Of a DNA stretch of 51,067 bases, positions 9,060-21,024 are shown in pieces. Numbering within the stretch: position 1 is the stretch's first letter; every line of letters begins with the position of its first letter. The stretch is from Welwitschia mirabilis (Eukaryota; Gnetophyta; Gnetopsida; Welwitschiales): NCBI GenBank assembly GCA_051453625.1, contig JBOZIK010000001.1, forward strand, positions 262,830,430-262,881,496, read 5' to 3'. The notes beneath the pieces are model-generated. The model made no database searches. It had not been told where the DNA came from and saw only the letters and a list, made by a program, of their open reading frames with translations. A program made the position numbers and the translations under genes.

Positions 9060-11754
9060 CCTTCTTCTCTTCTTATTTCATATCTCTAAAAGCTTTTTCT
9101 ATCAAATCTTGGTGACTTTAATCTTAGAGCTTCAAAAGGCCTTTAAGCCTTATAATCTTCATAAAATCTTAAGTTTTATCTTCAATTTGGTATGGTTATA
9201 GTGTTTTATTACTTCCTTGTATAGTTATGGACTATTCATTTCTTATATACTCTAATTAATTCTTGTATCCTTGACATGTTTCATGAATTTTTCTTACTAT
9301 CTTATTTTTTCATGTAAGTCCTTTATTATGCTTATAATATCTTAATTATGAATTCAATCGTATGCTCTAAAGTTCATTAAGTAACTAAATTATGTAGCTT
9401 CAGGGGTTTAGCCACCCAAAGAGCTTCCATTAGCCATGGGAATGAATTGTCAGAGTGATTAAGATGATGTTTATGGCCTATCTAACTATGCATGACATGA
9501 TGTCTTTCTGGCTTCAAAAGGTTCATCCCATCTAAAGGTTTCCTATTAGCCATAAGAATAAACCTCTAGATAAATGGTTATTTTTAACATCCTTTTAATA
9601 GAGCATACTATTCATTGTACATTCTTAGATTACTGAAATTCAGATATGTATATCGAGATTATTGTATCTTGTATGAAGTTTTAATTACATATGATTTTCT
9701 TTATGATCCTATCTTGAGCTTGTAAACCCCCTTATCTAAACCTTACTATGGATCATATTGGGAACTATGAAGATTGTAGTTATCACACCATGCTTGCATG
9801 TATAGGATCTAACATGAAGAAGGACTTTGGATGAGCCAACTATTGTAGTTTGCATTAAATACTATTCTCATACTTGAAGTTTAAATGCATGTAGTTGAAT
9901 GATTTAGATGTCGTAAATAATTTTTATTAATTTATGAATAGAGATTTATATTTATATTTACTTCAAGGTTTTGCATTTTTTTGTAAATTAAAGATTTTGA
10001 ATGTTTAATTATTTGTAATACACGAATTATGTTATTAATTATGGTCTAAGTACTTTAAACCTTAGCTATAGGTTGTTTATTATTAATAGATACTTTCTAA
10101 AATAATCATTCATATAAATGATTTAGTATTTTAAAGGTGTCTAATAATTAGTAGATAGATTTCATTTGGATTTCATTTTTACACAGTATACAATATAGGA
10201 AGAACTTAGATATGATGGGCAAGATGATCTTTCATGGGCATTAAAACTTAATCTACTTTATAAAATAAATTAGTAATAAGTCCTGGCATTTATTTCATAT
10301 CAGGCTTAATAATTTTCTTATTTAAAATTAATGATAAAATGTGATTCTATAAATTCAAACTTATGATCCTCTTTTTTTCTACCTGACCCAACTTGAAGAG
10401 TACTAACTAGGTCATACAACATAGTGATAAATCTATTGAATATTATGTTATAGAGTTACATATTTTTAAAATAGTTGGAATAAGAAGTTAAACATTGGTT
10501 CTTCGATTTAAATTCATAATCTTTAGCTTTTCTTCCTTAACTAATTACTCATTGCCACTTATGCTAAGTGGACAATATAAGACATGAAAGGTAGTGTTTC
10601 CACACCAGGTTAAATGAAAAAATGTGAGAATTTTAATCCTTTCTCACATGCACAACATCAGAAATGAAAGTAGCATTTTGGATCATAATCTTGTATATCG
10701 TTCTCTACAAATGTAGTGCATTGTTCCTATACAATGTTCTCTATAGTGTGATGTTTTCTTTATACATTATGTTTTATCCTTCTATGTGCATATATTATCT
10801 AATCTTTGAGCTGATTTTGTTGATGCATCCTTCTTTCTCAAACATGGTTCTTCTGCCCCTATAAGCCTCCATTTCATAACAATTAATGGTGTTCTTCGTA
10901 CATCTATGCCATACAGTCACCAGCTTTTACTTAGATTCTTTAAATTATTGTTCTCCTATTTGTGCCCTATTCAATGTGATGATCTTATCCCAAGTGTTAA
11001 GCATTTTGTATTTGAGAAATTCTCCAACCAAGATGGAGGATTCAAAGAAAAGGATTACAATGTAGTTATTTTAAATTTGAAAGGGTAAAGGACACCCCTC
11101 GGTAGATTTGCATTAGTGACTTTTTCAAAATAATTTTTTAATAGATGGCATTGTTAATATTCAGTGGTAAAACCTATTAAATGAATCTAATGAATAATGA
11201 TTTATATTTCAAATTATTACAAGATATTGAGTAGTAACATCTAAAAATTCTTCATAGTCATTTAATAAATAAAAATAAAATGATCAAACAATGCACCTCT
11301 TAAAAATGCAAAAACGTATTTGATAAGACATGTTTTCTTTCTCCTTATTCAAATTAGTAATTATCTTTACATTAATTGAAAGTTAAAAGGTTTAAAATGT
11401 AATTTTTAATAGTTTTTTTGTAAATATAGGCTTAATCCATTCCCTTTTGATGTGAAATCTAGGAATTTCTAGTCAAATATAAATTCCATTTTATCATTTC
11501 CAATCTTTTCAATTACTATTTTGAATTCTTATTTTTTGTTATGCAAAAATGACTTAAATATAACTTGCTAATGGTTGTTTCATTAATCTCATCTTAATTC
11601 TTATCCTAATGAATAAAAACAAGTTTTTTCAATTAAAACCATACTCTCTTTTATCATTTTCACATATTTTAAATTATTATTATCATTTGATGCACAAATA
11701 ACATAAAAGTATAAATATCTTAAGTATTTTTTTATGATTAAATTAAATTGGGTC

Positions 11755-12000
11755 TTAGACAATTATATTAAAGAATAAATAAGTTTTTAAGTAGATTAAA
11801 TTTTTTTGGTTGTTACAATTTGGTATCAGAGCTACATGAAGTTTTTAGCTATAGAATTGTGTATATTACAACTTGGTATCAAAGCTAAATGAAGTTTTTA
11901 ACTATGAAAATACAAGAATTACATTTTGATATCAGAGTGAGTCTATAATTTTTCAACTGTAGAAACCGAGATCTCACATTTTGGTATCAAATTGATAAGT
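11755..12000 (+). repeat. Array of primer-binding-site-like motifs after LTR copy 2
   Basis: A perfect 12-base match to the tRNA-Met-type primer site, TGGTATCAGAGC, lies at 11821-11832, three bases after the LTR end. Further motifs are 'ttggtatcaaagct' near 11873, 'ttgatatcagagt' near 11926 and 'ttggtatcaaatt' near 11981; a decayed one lies near 11762. Spacing is about 52-60 bases. It parallels the array at 7651-7950. Confidence 0.7.
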
Positions 12001-12691
12001 TTAACATTTTTAACTATCAATTTTGGGCTATCACATTTAAGTAATATATCACATTACAATTTTTGGGAATTTAAAAGTAGACATTACACTAGCTTTTAAG
12101 ACAATATGATATTTTTTAAATTAGCATGAGTGCTTTGTATGAATTATATGCTTTTATGTATCTAATAATAAAGTGTTGCATGTTATTTGTTTAATGCATT
12201 ACTTTGTCATTAAGTAGTAATTAATTCATACTTATTATTATTAGGATTAAATAAGGCATGTTATTACTTTGAGATTTCATGTGTAATTCTCCTTTTTACT
12301 TTAGTTTACATGATATAAATTTTTATCTGATAGATCTTGGGAGATCCTTACTTTTAATTCTTATAATATTCTTATTGTAAATTCTAAATTAGCTTAGAGA
12401 TATTACCCCCATATCTATAGTGAATCATATTATGCCATTATGCGTGAGCTAGAACTACTAAAGTTCCATGCATTTAATTAAAGACTCTTGCTATCTTTGA
12501 AGTTATATATTAATCTTGATGTTATGTTTCATTACTAGTTATTTTATTTATTTTAGTCATTTATTTTTATTATGCTTGATTTATTAATAATTCACCAGAT
12601 TTATCCATATGGAAGAACTACACTGGGATTACACTTTAAATGAATGTCTTATTTTAATTAGTAAAATTTTAGTTTGTCCACATAACATTTT
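12001..12691. other. Leader remnant, then unassigned AT-rich DNA
   Basis: Up to about 12090 the sequence still parallels the leader after LTR copy 1 ('gggaatttaaaagtagacattac' against 'ggaacttaaaagtggatgctac'). After that the match is lost and nothing is recognised before the chromovirus LTR starts at 12692. An 86-codon frame at 12609-12869 runs across the LTR boundary and has no family signal, so it is not called. Confidence 0.45.
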
Positions 12692-15600
12692 TGTGACACC
12701 TTTTCTTCTCTTACATGAATTAAGAATTATTTTTTTAGTTTTATTTTCTCTTTTTTATTCTGTAATATTATTACCTAATAGACACAATAGGACTAAGGAC
12801 CAAATTTTACTTACTCATTTATTAGCATTTCTATATTCTATGAAAAAAATATTATATATTAACCTTTAATTAATTTTTAAATTATTTTGATTTATAAACA
12901 ATAGTAATTTCATAAGTTTTTTCCTCCATTTCTTCATAGTTTTCATCACATAAAATGATATCTTATAACTAGTTGAGGGGATGTAAAATAGTTATAAACA
13001 TACATGGATATGTTTATAGATGATACCTAACCAATACAGTAGGAGGATAAAACTTTCATTAATGGCATCCTAACTCAATATCTGACCACCATCTAGATAT
13101 GAGTTGATTCTACTTTAAGTTCTAAACTATATAAACATGGCTTGGCCCAATTTTGTAGGCTTTTACTTCACTTAATATACCCCTAATATAGGTAAGAGGT
13201 AATATGTGAGGTGGATTCATCTATACAAATGACCCTTGCTTTCTTAAAACATCTCCAAATGGTATAATATGATTCATTAATGTTAAAGTGTCAAGATATT
13301 AAGTTGAAGTAAGTTCATACATGAGCACGATAGAATTGTGAGGATAATCTAAAAGGGTATTATTAAAAAAATTCAATGAAACTTACCACGATAATGAAAT
13401 CCAAGTACAAGAATGAATATTATTAGGATTATCTTTATTTAGTCTTATTCGATGAATGCACCACATAAATGCATGCATACAATTCTGACTAATGTAACTT
13501 TTTAATGTATTATTTACTTATTTATAATAATTCTAATAATCATTAGGCCTATTTTATTGGAATAATCATAAAATAGAAAACAAGAATACTAGAACATCTC
13601 TATATTTAATATTATAAGAATAAAATCTAAATAAAGGAAATATTTTTTACTTATGTATGTAAATAAAGGAAGTATTATTTTATTTTCTTTCTTTGAATAA
13701 CAAAAAAAATATAAAATGTATCAAATCATATCTTATTAATATACTTAAAGAAAGTAATCCATACCTAAAGCTATGCCAGTCTTATAGACATTATTCCATG
13801 TGCATATGACAATCTTCTTGGATTTGATGCAATGAAGGTAAGCAAATGAAAATATAACTAAAGCATTATTGTTAAGATATAACTATTTATTCAATATTCA
13901 TATGGATATCTCATAAGTTAAAAAAATAAGTACTAAACTAAATGCTATTTATCTTTCTTAAATTACTAAGGTAAAAACATTTACAAGTATACACATGGAA
14001 AGTAAAATAAAGCAAAAAGGCAAAAGAGATATTTTTATAAATAAAATATTATTTCTAAGTAACCTAACTTAAGTATACTAATAAAAAAAATCTTATATAC
14101 TCAGATTCATTATAAAATTTTAGGTATTATTTCTTTGATAATTCAAAACATTAAAATAACGGTTTTGGATTCTAAGGAGACCTTATAATAAAAAACTAAT
14201 AATTAATTAATTATAAAGTAAAAAATAGATTATAGTAGTTTTTCATAAACTAGATGCATAAGAGGATCCTTAAAATCTAACTTAAACTAACATAGAATTC
14301 TACAAATAGTATTTTTAAGGTTCTCATTTAATGTTAAAAACTATTAAATTTTCTAAAATTGTAGTCCTCTCACACTACACTAAAATAATCATAACTTTAG
14401 AAATACATTGTTTTTTTTAAATGATTCAAAATCTTTTGAAAATATTATTTACTTTTCTACAACTTATAATGTAAAATATTATACATATTATAATTGGAAG
14501 TTACAAAAACATAAATTAATGGACCACTATGTTTGACTTTTATTTTCTAGCATATTTTAATAAATAATTTTTAAAAAATATTAGACATTCAAAAGCTATT
14601 ATTTTTACATTTTTACATCTATAACATAATATTAGAATTATAGAAAAATTCACTAATTTATACCTGCTAATTAATAAGATTTATTTTTTTTAATCCTATG
14701 CCTCTATTCTAAAAATTTAACTTTTACTAAAGAAAATTTAATAGAGGTTTAACAATTAATTATACATATAATTTTAAATAGTAAAGTAATTAATACATTA
14801 GACAAATTTATTATTTATATTATAAATTTACTAAATAATCATCATGTAAATCAATTTAGAAATAAAAACTAAATCAATTAGCAAAAGCATTTATGTTGAG
14901 CCTTAGGACCACCATGAAGGAGTAATAGCCTAAAAGCATTTTTGAGGATGAAACTTTGCATCTAATAAGATGGGCCTAGTGCATAATACATAAAAATATA
15001 ATATTAAAATAAACATGGATATCCATTTTTTAAATAGTAAATCCCTTAATTGCTTAGCCATAATCATCTATTAATGACCTCCATTACTAAGCACAAGGTA
15101 CCCCTCATATCTCCCTAGCATCTTAATGAAAGCCAATGGAAAGGAATAATATTTTATAACATTATTGCATAAAAATCACAAATAATTATTTAATATAATA
15201 TCACTTCTTTCTACTAGAATCTTAAAAAGAAATCATATAAACAATAAAATTAAAGAGCTTACTTGGAAAGATTATTAAGTCATTGATAGTTGAAAATTAA
15301 TGAAGATCTAAGCTTGAGAGTTCCTTAGCTCCAAGCTCTACAAGTAAAATAATGAAAAAAAGAGAGAGAAAAGAAGAAAATGTACTTGTATAAAAAAAAA
15401 GTAAAAGTGCACTTGTATAAAAAAATGAAGAGTATCTCCTCTTTATAAGAGAGAAAAGGATCTTTATATATAAATAAATAAAGGAACATAGCTCAAGATC
15501 ACAAGATTACCTTATTTAGCATTAATATGTAAGATGGGTAATAGGTCACATTAGACTATGAACAAAGATCATATTTATGACCTATGAACTTAACTAGGGT

Positions 15601-16319
15601 AAGTAATTCTATTCTTTTAATTAATAACATTAGTTATATGCATCATTTCCTCATGTAAGATCCTTCTGAATCTTTGGTAGGCTCATAAGTAAGTTTAATT
15701 TATAAAATACATGCATCAAATAATAAATACAAAAATTATAAAATTTTCATGTAGCATAATGAGATAAAGTCTTCAATTCCAATTAATAAAATAATAAGTA
15801 TGTTATAAACCAAGTCTACTTATACATCTTCAGAAGATAAAAGCTATGGTGGAGTAAACCTACTCATTTTTCATTCTTGGTTCTAGGTAAAAGTATGTAT
15901 ACATCTTCATATGCTTATTTAATTCATAATGTAGAAGATTTATCAATCATATAATACAAGGAAGAAATTCTCTATACATAATATAGTACACCTATAACAT
16001 TTATTAATAATCTAAATTAGTAAACAAGATGTAAAATATATTATTATGTTCTATTAAAATATTAAATTTATTAGTTGTATTAGATTATTTTAGATAATGG
16101 TTATCTAATATTAAATGTTTGGATAGCTTTTCTCTTAGAAACCTTCTAACATAATTATTATTATTTTCATGATGAATTATAAAAATTACAAACTAAAATT
16201 AGTTTAAAATATTATATTGCTTTGGTAAGGCCTTTAAATACAAATAATTAATCATATGATTAAAATCTTAATTATGTAATATCCAAGTAAATAAGATTTA
16301 TAAAATATGGGATATGACA
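12692..16319 (-). mobile_element. Chromovirus 3' LTR
   Basis: On the minus strand the LTR begins TGTCATATCCC just after the polypurine tract and ends at GGTGTCACA (12692). Parts match the other LTR: 12700-13200 with 34260-34780, and 15040-15135 with 35460-35560 (and 40320-40420). It is about 1.3 kb longer than the 5' LTR; the excess lies in 13200-14900, which has no visible counterpart there. No gene is recognised inside. A 25-base phrase around 'cttgtataaaaaaa' is duplicated in tandem at 15384-15428. Confidence 0.7.
15463..15474 (-). promoter_or_regulatory. Candidate TATA box in the chromovirus LTR
   Basis: 'tttatatataaa' on the minus strand, about 850 bases from the LTR start, is followed downstream by 'gatccttttctctcttataa' and a T-rich stretch. 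The layout fits an LTR promoter, but the region is so AT-rich that chance TATA matches are expected. Confidence 0.3.
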
Positions 16320-16336
16320 TCCTTCCCTACTTAAAC
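16320..16336 (-). promoter_or_regulatory. Polypurine tract of the chromovirus
   Basis: The minus strand reads 'tttaagtagggaagga' directly before TGTCATATCCC. A purine tract 'ggggaggatgt' just before a TGT start is typical of plant chromoviruses, so this marks the internal/3' LTR boundary. Confidence 0.7.
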
Positions 16337-16339
16337 TAA

Positions 16340-17700
16340 TTTACTCCTATGAATCAAGATACATAAAGAGCTTAAAAGCATGTAACTATGTATTATGAGA
16401 TTCAAAAAGATTTAGGTATTGATGTTTCATTATTTCCTCCACTCTCAAGTAGTTCATCAAAAATATATTTATTTCACTTTATCTTCACTTGATGGATCTT
16501 CTTATTTTGTAAAGTAATAGTTCATTGGTCTAGCATTATTTTTGTCTTTTCTATAGTTAAATAATCTATTTTCACCTAAATATAAGATCAATTTAATACA
16601 TGAGAATGATATATAATATACTTTCTTAGCATGCTTACATAAAAAAATCATGCATGTGCAATAATTGAGGAGGTAAAAAAATATTTTATGCAATGAGTTC
16701 AAATATTTCTAATATTTCAAGTTTTCTAATGAATGAAGGATCTAATTTTGATCTGTTAACTTCTTTCATTACTAATTTCATTAGTAATACTTTAGGAAAT
16801 ACATAATCACCTACTTTAAACCTAAGTTCTCTATATTAATGGTATACATACATCTTTTAATTATATCCTACTTCTTTCAGTATGTCCTTAATGATATTGT
16901 TTTAATTTCCATTTATTTAATATGTTTGGTCCTATTAGTAATCTTTACTTATATTTTACCCATAAAGTGGGTGCTATGCATTTTCCATCATATAGGGCTT
17001 TAAATTTAGTAATTTAAATTAAACTCTGATAATTATTATTGTATGCAAATTTAACCAATGTTGGGTACTCTTTCCAAACCTTGGAATTATCTAAAATACA
17101 TCTTTTAAAATTTGATTTTTTTGGTACTAGACTATATGTTTGAGAATGAAACACAGTGCTCATTTTTAACTTGGTTCATAAACTTAATTGTAATTCTTAT
17201 AAAACCTAGAAGTAAATTTTGAATGTCTATTAGAAATAATCACTAAAGATACATCTTGCAACTAAACAATATTTTGAATATATAGTTTATCCTTATTATC
17301 ATAAATAGATTTTATAAAAATGAAGTGTACTAACTTAATTTATCTATCAACTATTACCATAACATAATTATCACTTCTTTTAGTTTTTAGAAGTTCTATA
17401 ATAAATTCCATACGAAACATCTCATTCATATTCTATATTATCATAAGAACAAAGTAATCCTACTATATTTTTATGTTTTACTTTAACTTGTTAGTAATTA
17501 AGACACCTTCACATAACTTGTACTATATCCTTTTTTATTTTTAGCCACCAAAATTTTTATTTCATGTTTTAATACATTTTAGTTCCTCTAAGGTTACCTA
17601 CTATAGGTGGATTATAAAATTCAAACATAACTTATATCTAATTTCATCTACATTAGGAACCATAAATATTTCCTTAAATCTAATAAAATAATCTAAATTA
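16340..17700 (-). pseudogene. Chromovirus integrase with chromodomain-like tail (broken)
   Basis: Fragments in several frames match the integrase of Tekay/Del-type elements in order: the catalytic core remnant, PNIG..ICIQ where the family reads LPLVEFAYNN, 'ALYDGKC' for EALYGRKC, VGDYVFPKVLLMKLVM (family: GDxVFLKVSPxKGVM), LDPSFIRKLEILEIF (family: LSPRFIGPFEILERI), then HDFFYVSMLRKY and HVLN (family: HDVFHVSMLRKY.HVL). A last part, QNKKIHQVKI, lies where the chromodomain-type tail (R-N-K-x-IPLVKVLW) begins. Integrase inserts the cDNA into the genome; the chromodomain-type tail is thought to steer insertion to particular chromatin. Many stops and frameshifts show it is dead. Confidence 0.75.
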
Positions 17701-17987
17701 ATATTAAAATCTTTAAATCTATTAATTTTTCTAACTAGTCTTTTCATTTTTAACAATTTTCATTGTTATTTCATTCTTTTAAAATAGTAATGGGAATTTG
17801 TCTTTCAATTTTCATAATTACTTTGAGATAACCTCATCTATTAAGAGCATATACACTCATTTCCCTTATATTCATATTATAAAATTTTTAGTTCAAAATC
17901 ATATTTTAATTCTATCCATCTTATTTGTCTAATGTTTAAGTTTATTTTAGTAAAAATGTATTTTAAACTCTTATGATTTTTTTAAAC

Positions 17988-18434
17988 NNNNNNNNNNNNN
18001 NNNNNNNNNNNNNNNNNNNNNNNNNNNNNNNNNNNNNNNNNNNNNNNNNNNNNNNNNNNNNNNNNNNNNNNNNNNNNNNNNNNNNNNNNNNNNNNNNNNN
18101 NNNNNNNNNNNNNNNNNNNNNNNNNNNNNNNNNNNNNNNNNNNNNNNNNNNNNNNNNNNNNNNNNNNNNNNNNNNNNNNNNNNNNNNNNNNNNNNNNNNN
18201 NNNNNNNNNNNNNNNNNNNNNNNNNNNNNNNNNNNNNNNNNNNNNNNNNNNNNNNNNNNNNNNNNNNNNNNNNNNNNNNNNNNNNNNNNNNNNNNNNNNN
18301 NNNNNNNNNNNNNNNNNNNNNNNNNNNNNNNNNNNNNNNNNNNNNNNNNNNNNNNNNNNNNNNNNNNNNNNNNNNNNNNNNNNNNNNNNNNNNNNNNNNN
18401 NNNNNNNNNNNNNNNNNNNNNNNNNNNNNNNNNN
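17988..18434. other. Assembly gap with duplicated flank
   Basis: 447 N. The 37 bases just before the gap (17951-17987) recur unchanged just after it (18435-18471), so the gap may be false and the true sequence continuous. Confidence 0.85.
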
Positions 18435-18465
18435 TAAAAATGTATTTTAAACTCTTATGATTTTT

Positions 18466-18860
18466 TTAAACTTGAAACTTTATACCATAAAGATAATGCT
18501 TTCTTGTTTTTAAAGAAAATATTACTATAGCTAATTTAATACAATGAGTAAAATAATTTCTCTCATAAGTTTTAAATTGTTTTGATACATAAGCTTTTAC
18601 TCTTTTATCTTGTTTATGCACTAGTCTAAGACCTTTTATAGATGCATTGATATAAACTAAAAAGGTATTTAAATANNNNNNNNNNNNNNNNNNNNNNNNN
18701 NNNNNNNNNNNNNNNNNNNNNNNNNNNNNNNNNNNNNNNNNNNNNNNNNNNNNNNNNNNNNNNNNNNNNNNNNNNTAAGCTTTTACTCTTTTATCTTGTT
18801 TATGCACTAGTCTAAGACCTTTATAGATGCATTGATATAAACTAAAAAGGTATTTAAATA
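18466..18860 (-). pseudogene. Chromovirus RNase H remnant (with duplicated gap flank)
   Basis: The frame reads INASIKGLRLV, QDKRVKAYVSKQFKTYERN, YFTHCIKLAIVIFSLK and RKHYLYGIKFQV. The chromovirus RNase H reads SDASxxGLGCVLMQ, ...VIAYASRQLKxxExNYPTHDLELAAVVFALK, WRHYLYG, so the match is continuous. The first catalytic Asp of the DAS motif is Asn here. RNase H removes the RNA template during cDNA synthesis. A 100-N gap (18676-18775) splits the region and the same 85-base stretch appears on both sides (18590-18675 and 18776-18860, one indel), so the N-terminal part is shown twice. Confidence 0.8.
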
Positions 18861-19830
18861 TTTTTTAATTATAAGAGTGCTAGTTAAGTATTTTTTAAGA
18901 TGATCAAATGATTGCTAATATATTTATGTACATTAGAATGTTTTTTTTTCCCTTAGAAGGCTTGTTAAAGAAGAAATTATCTTAGAAAAATTAAAGATGA
19001 ATTGATGATAGTATCTAGTAAGACTAAGAAATCATCCATCCTTAGTAATATTTATAAGTGTTGGTCATTTTATGAGTACCAAAAAATTATCTTAATCCAC
19101 TGATATATCTTTCTTAGATATTACATGTCCTAGAAGTTAAATGGATTCTTGTTCAAAAGAGCATTTTTAAAGGTTATCATATAATTCATAATTCTATAAA
19201 GTTTGTAATACTATTCTTAAGTGTTTTTCATGCTCTTCATAAGTCTTGAAATAAATGAGGATATCATCAATAAATACTATTACAAATAAATCAACATGCA
19301 ATTAAAAGATGTAATTCATAAAGATCACAAATACTATAGGAGTATTAGCTTAAAAAAAGGCATAACAGTGAACAAACAATTCTCATAGCAGGTTCTAAAA
19401 TGATGTTTTATGAATATCTTTTTCATTCATTTGAACTTAATGTTATTAAAGTTTTACATCAACTTTTAAGAATACCTTAGCTTCCTTGAGATGAAAAAAA
19501 ATTCCTATTCTTTGTAGTGGATAATTTTTATTAATGATAACCTTATTTAGCTATTTATAATTAATGCATAATCTTAGTATTCTATCCTTCTTCTTTACAA
19601 ATAATACAATTTCTCCTTATGATGATACATTAGAATCAAAAAAATTATTTTTCTAAGAGATATTTAAGATAAATTTCTATTTCTTTTATTTCTATAGGAT
19701 ACATTATGTATTATGCCTTCGAAACTAGTTTAATTTCTATGATTGATTCAATTAAAATTGTAGATTCATGAAGTGGTCACATTCTAGGTAATTCTATTGT
19801 AAATACATCAAGATACTCCTAGACTATTTT
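18861..19830 (-). pseudogene. Chromovirus reverse transcriptase (broken)
   Basis: Starting from 19830 on the minus strand, the fragments are: YLDVFTIELPRM (family: FPDVFPDELPGMPP), IEIKLVSKA, EIVLFVKKKDRILRLCINYK (family: PVLFVKKKDGSLRMCIDYR), LNKVIINKNYPL, a broken form of the FSKIDLRSGYHQLR segment, FRTCYENCLFTVMPF, then VIVFIDDILIYFKTYEEHEK with the catalytic FIDD motif intact (codons at 19263-19274), and LLGHVISKKDISVD. The domain copies element RNA into DNA. In-frame stops and frameshifts, for example within the GYHQLR segment, inactivate it. Order and wording of motifs identify a Tekay/Del-type chromovirus. Confidence 0.85.
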
Positions 19831-20039
19831 TATATTCTTTATTAGAGTTTATCCTTCTTTTAAGTTAATTAATTTAGATATAGCATATAAACTCATAAAC
19901 CCCTCTTAATGTCTATTTTTATATGGTTTACATTAATTAGATTTGCTATTTCTAATTTGTAGTAACCTTGAAAGATTAGTATTTGATCATGATTCATCAT
20001 TTTACTTAATAATTTTTACAATTTATAACTTCTCTAGTC

Positions 20040-20560
20040 TACATTAACAAATTTATATTCAAAATAATGTCATATTTTTCCAAATCAATAACAATTAGTT
20101 GTATCTAAAAATCTCCCACACTTATGCATAATGTATAGTTTTGTACTTGCTAATTAAATTTGGACATAGATCCATTTACTGGTTCTATGCATCCTTTAAT
20201 TAAATTAGAACATAATGTTTTTCTTATAACAATTCTAAAAGATCTAAAGTAATGTATTACTCTATAATCAAATAAAAGAATTAATTCTTTATTATTAAGT
20301 AAAGTCTTATCTTCTATGATAAAGCTCTAAAATTGCAATCCTTGATTATCTACTACTCATCAAAGTTATCCTATTGATTGAGGATTACTTTTAATCCTTG
20401 AGTATTTTATATTTGTTAACTTAGAAAGTTTCTATTATGTAATAAATATTTTATTGCATTATGATTTTCTTTATAGTGGTATCATTCATATGTATTATAC
20501 TGATTCTGATATTAATACTAATTAGGAATTTGATAGAAGTTAGATACATGAGGTTGATTA
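20040..20560 (-). pseudogene. Chromovirus protease and gag C-terminal remnant
   Basis: The segment LILLFDYRVIHYFRSF stands where plant elements have VLFDSGATHSFIS, so the catalytic Asp survives but the rest of the DSGA motif is lost. Farther on, LIVIDLEKYDIILNINLL matches the family's LxVLxMxxFDVILGMDWL. A segment YHYKENHNAIKYL near 20440-20490 may be the worn zinc knuckle at the end of gag. The retroviral-type aspartic protease cleaves the polyprotein. The identification rests mainly on position and the second motif. Confidence 0.6.
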
Positions 20561-21024
20561 TTTACATAGCTTTGGCTAGAACATTTTAATTTCTTTTGAA
20601 CAAAGCTTGCTTAGGTTGATTAAAATTCCTAATTTTACTATTACTACTACTAATGTTATTTTTGCTAAAATTCCAATTCCTTTTTTAATAAGGTAATTGT
20701 AATCAATTTTCTTTAGGATATGTCCTCATGGAGGAATTTCTTTCTTAATTTCTTATTGCCTCTATTAGTTTTATTCTATCATCTCTACCTTTTCTATAGC
20801 CTCTATTAGATTATTACATTGAATATGGATACTTTAATACTAATAAACTAAATAATACTATTAATAAAGAGATTTCATTTAGCTTCTTTATTTAGATGCA
20901 TATGATCTACATATCTTAATACTTCTATAAATTTTCACTCATGAGATGCTATGGTTATATTACAAGCTTGTCTTAGATTGTATAATTCTAAAACCTTATG
21001 AAGAATATAGAACTTAATGATGTA
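20561..21024 (-). pseudogene. Chromovirus gag, part downstream of the insertion
   Basis: Just inside the end of the nested Athila-like LTR the minus strand reads YIIKFYILHKVLELYNLRQ, then ACNITIASHE, a stop, and KFIEVLRYVDHMHLNKEA. Chromovirus gag reads ...FPxxxRxxKxxEFxxLxQGxMTVxEYExKFxELxRYxxHMxxxE here, directly after the part preserved at 32827-33060. The two parts therefore form one gag, split by the Athila-like insertion. The Tyr-Glu normally following is replaced by SHE-stop. Beyond residue ~60 the frame degenerates. Confidence 0.75.

Larger units (their letters stand above)
8446..11817 (+). mobile_element. Family A LTR, copy 2 (complete, ~3.4 kb)
   Basis: The LTR starts TGTCACATCC and ends TTGTTACA, so it has TG...CA ends with a short inverted repeat. 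'TGTCAC/TGTAAC...' starts are common in plant chromoviruses. It is collinear with copy 1 throughout. U3 is about 600 bases up to the TATA-like box; the rest is AT-rich without a recognised gene. The stop-bounded frames inside (for example at 10664-10864 and 10906-11088) show no protein family signal and are not conserved as frames in copy 1. Confidence 0.8.

Noticed and set aside
3758-9122. The three family A U3 copies as an assembly duplicate
   Set aside because: Copies differ by roughly 15-20%, with indels, so they are separate old copies, unlike the near-identical gap flanks elsewhere.
7651-12000. TGGTATCAGAGC-type motifs as possible tRNA gene fragments
   Set aside because: There is no cloverleaf around them, and they sit at LTR ends, where primer sites complementary to the tRNA 3' end are expected.
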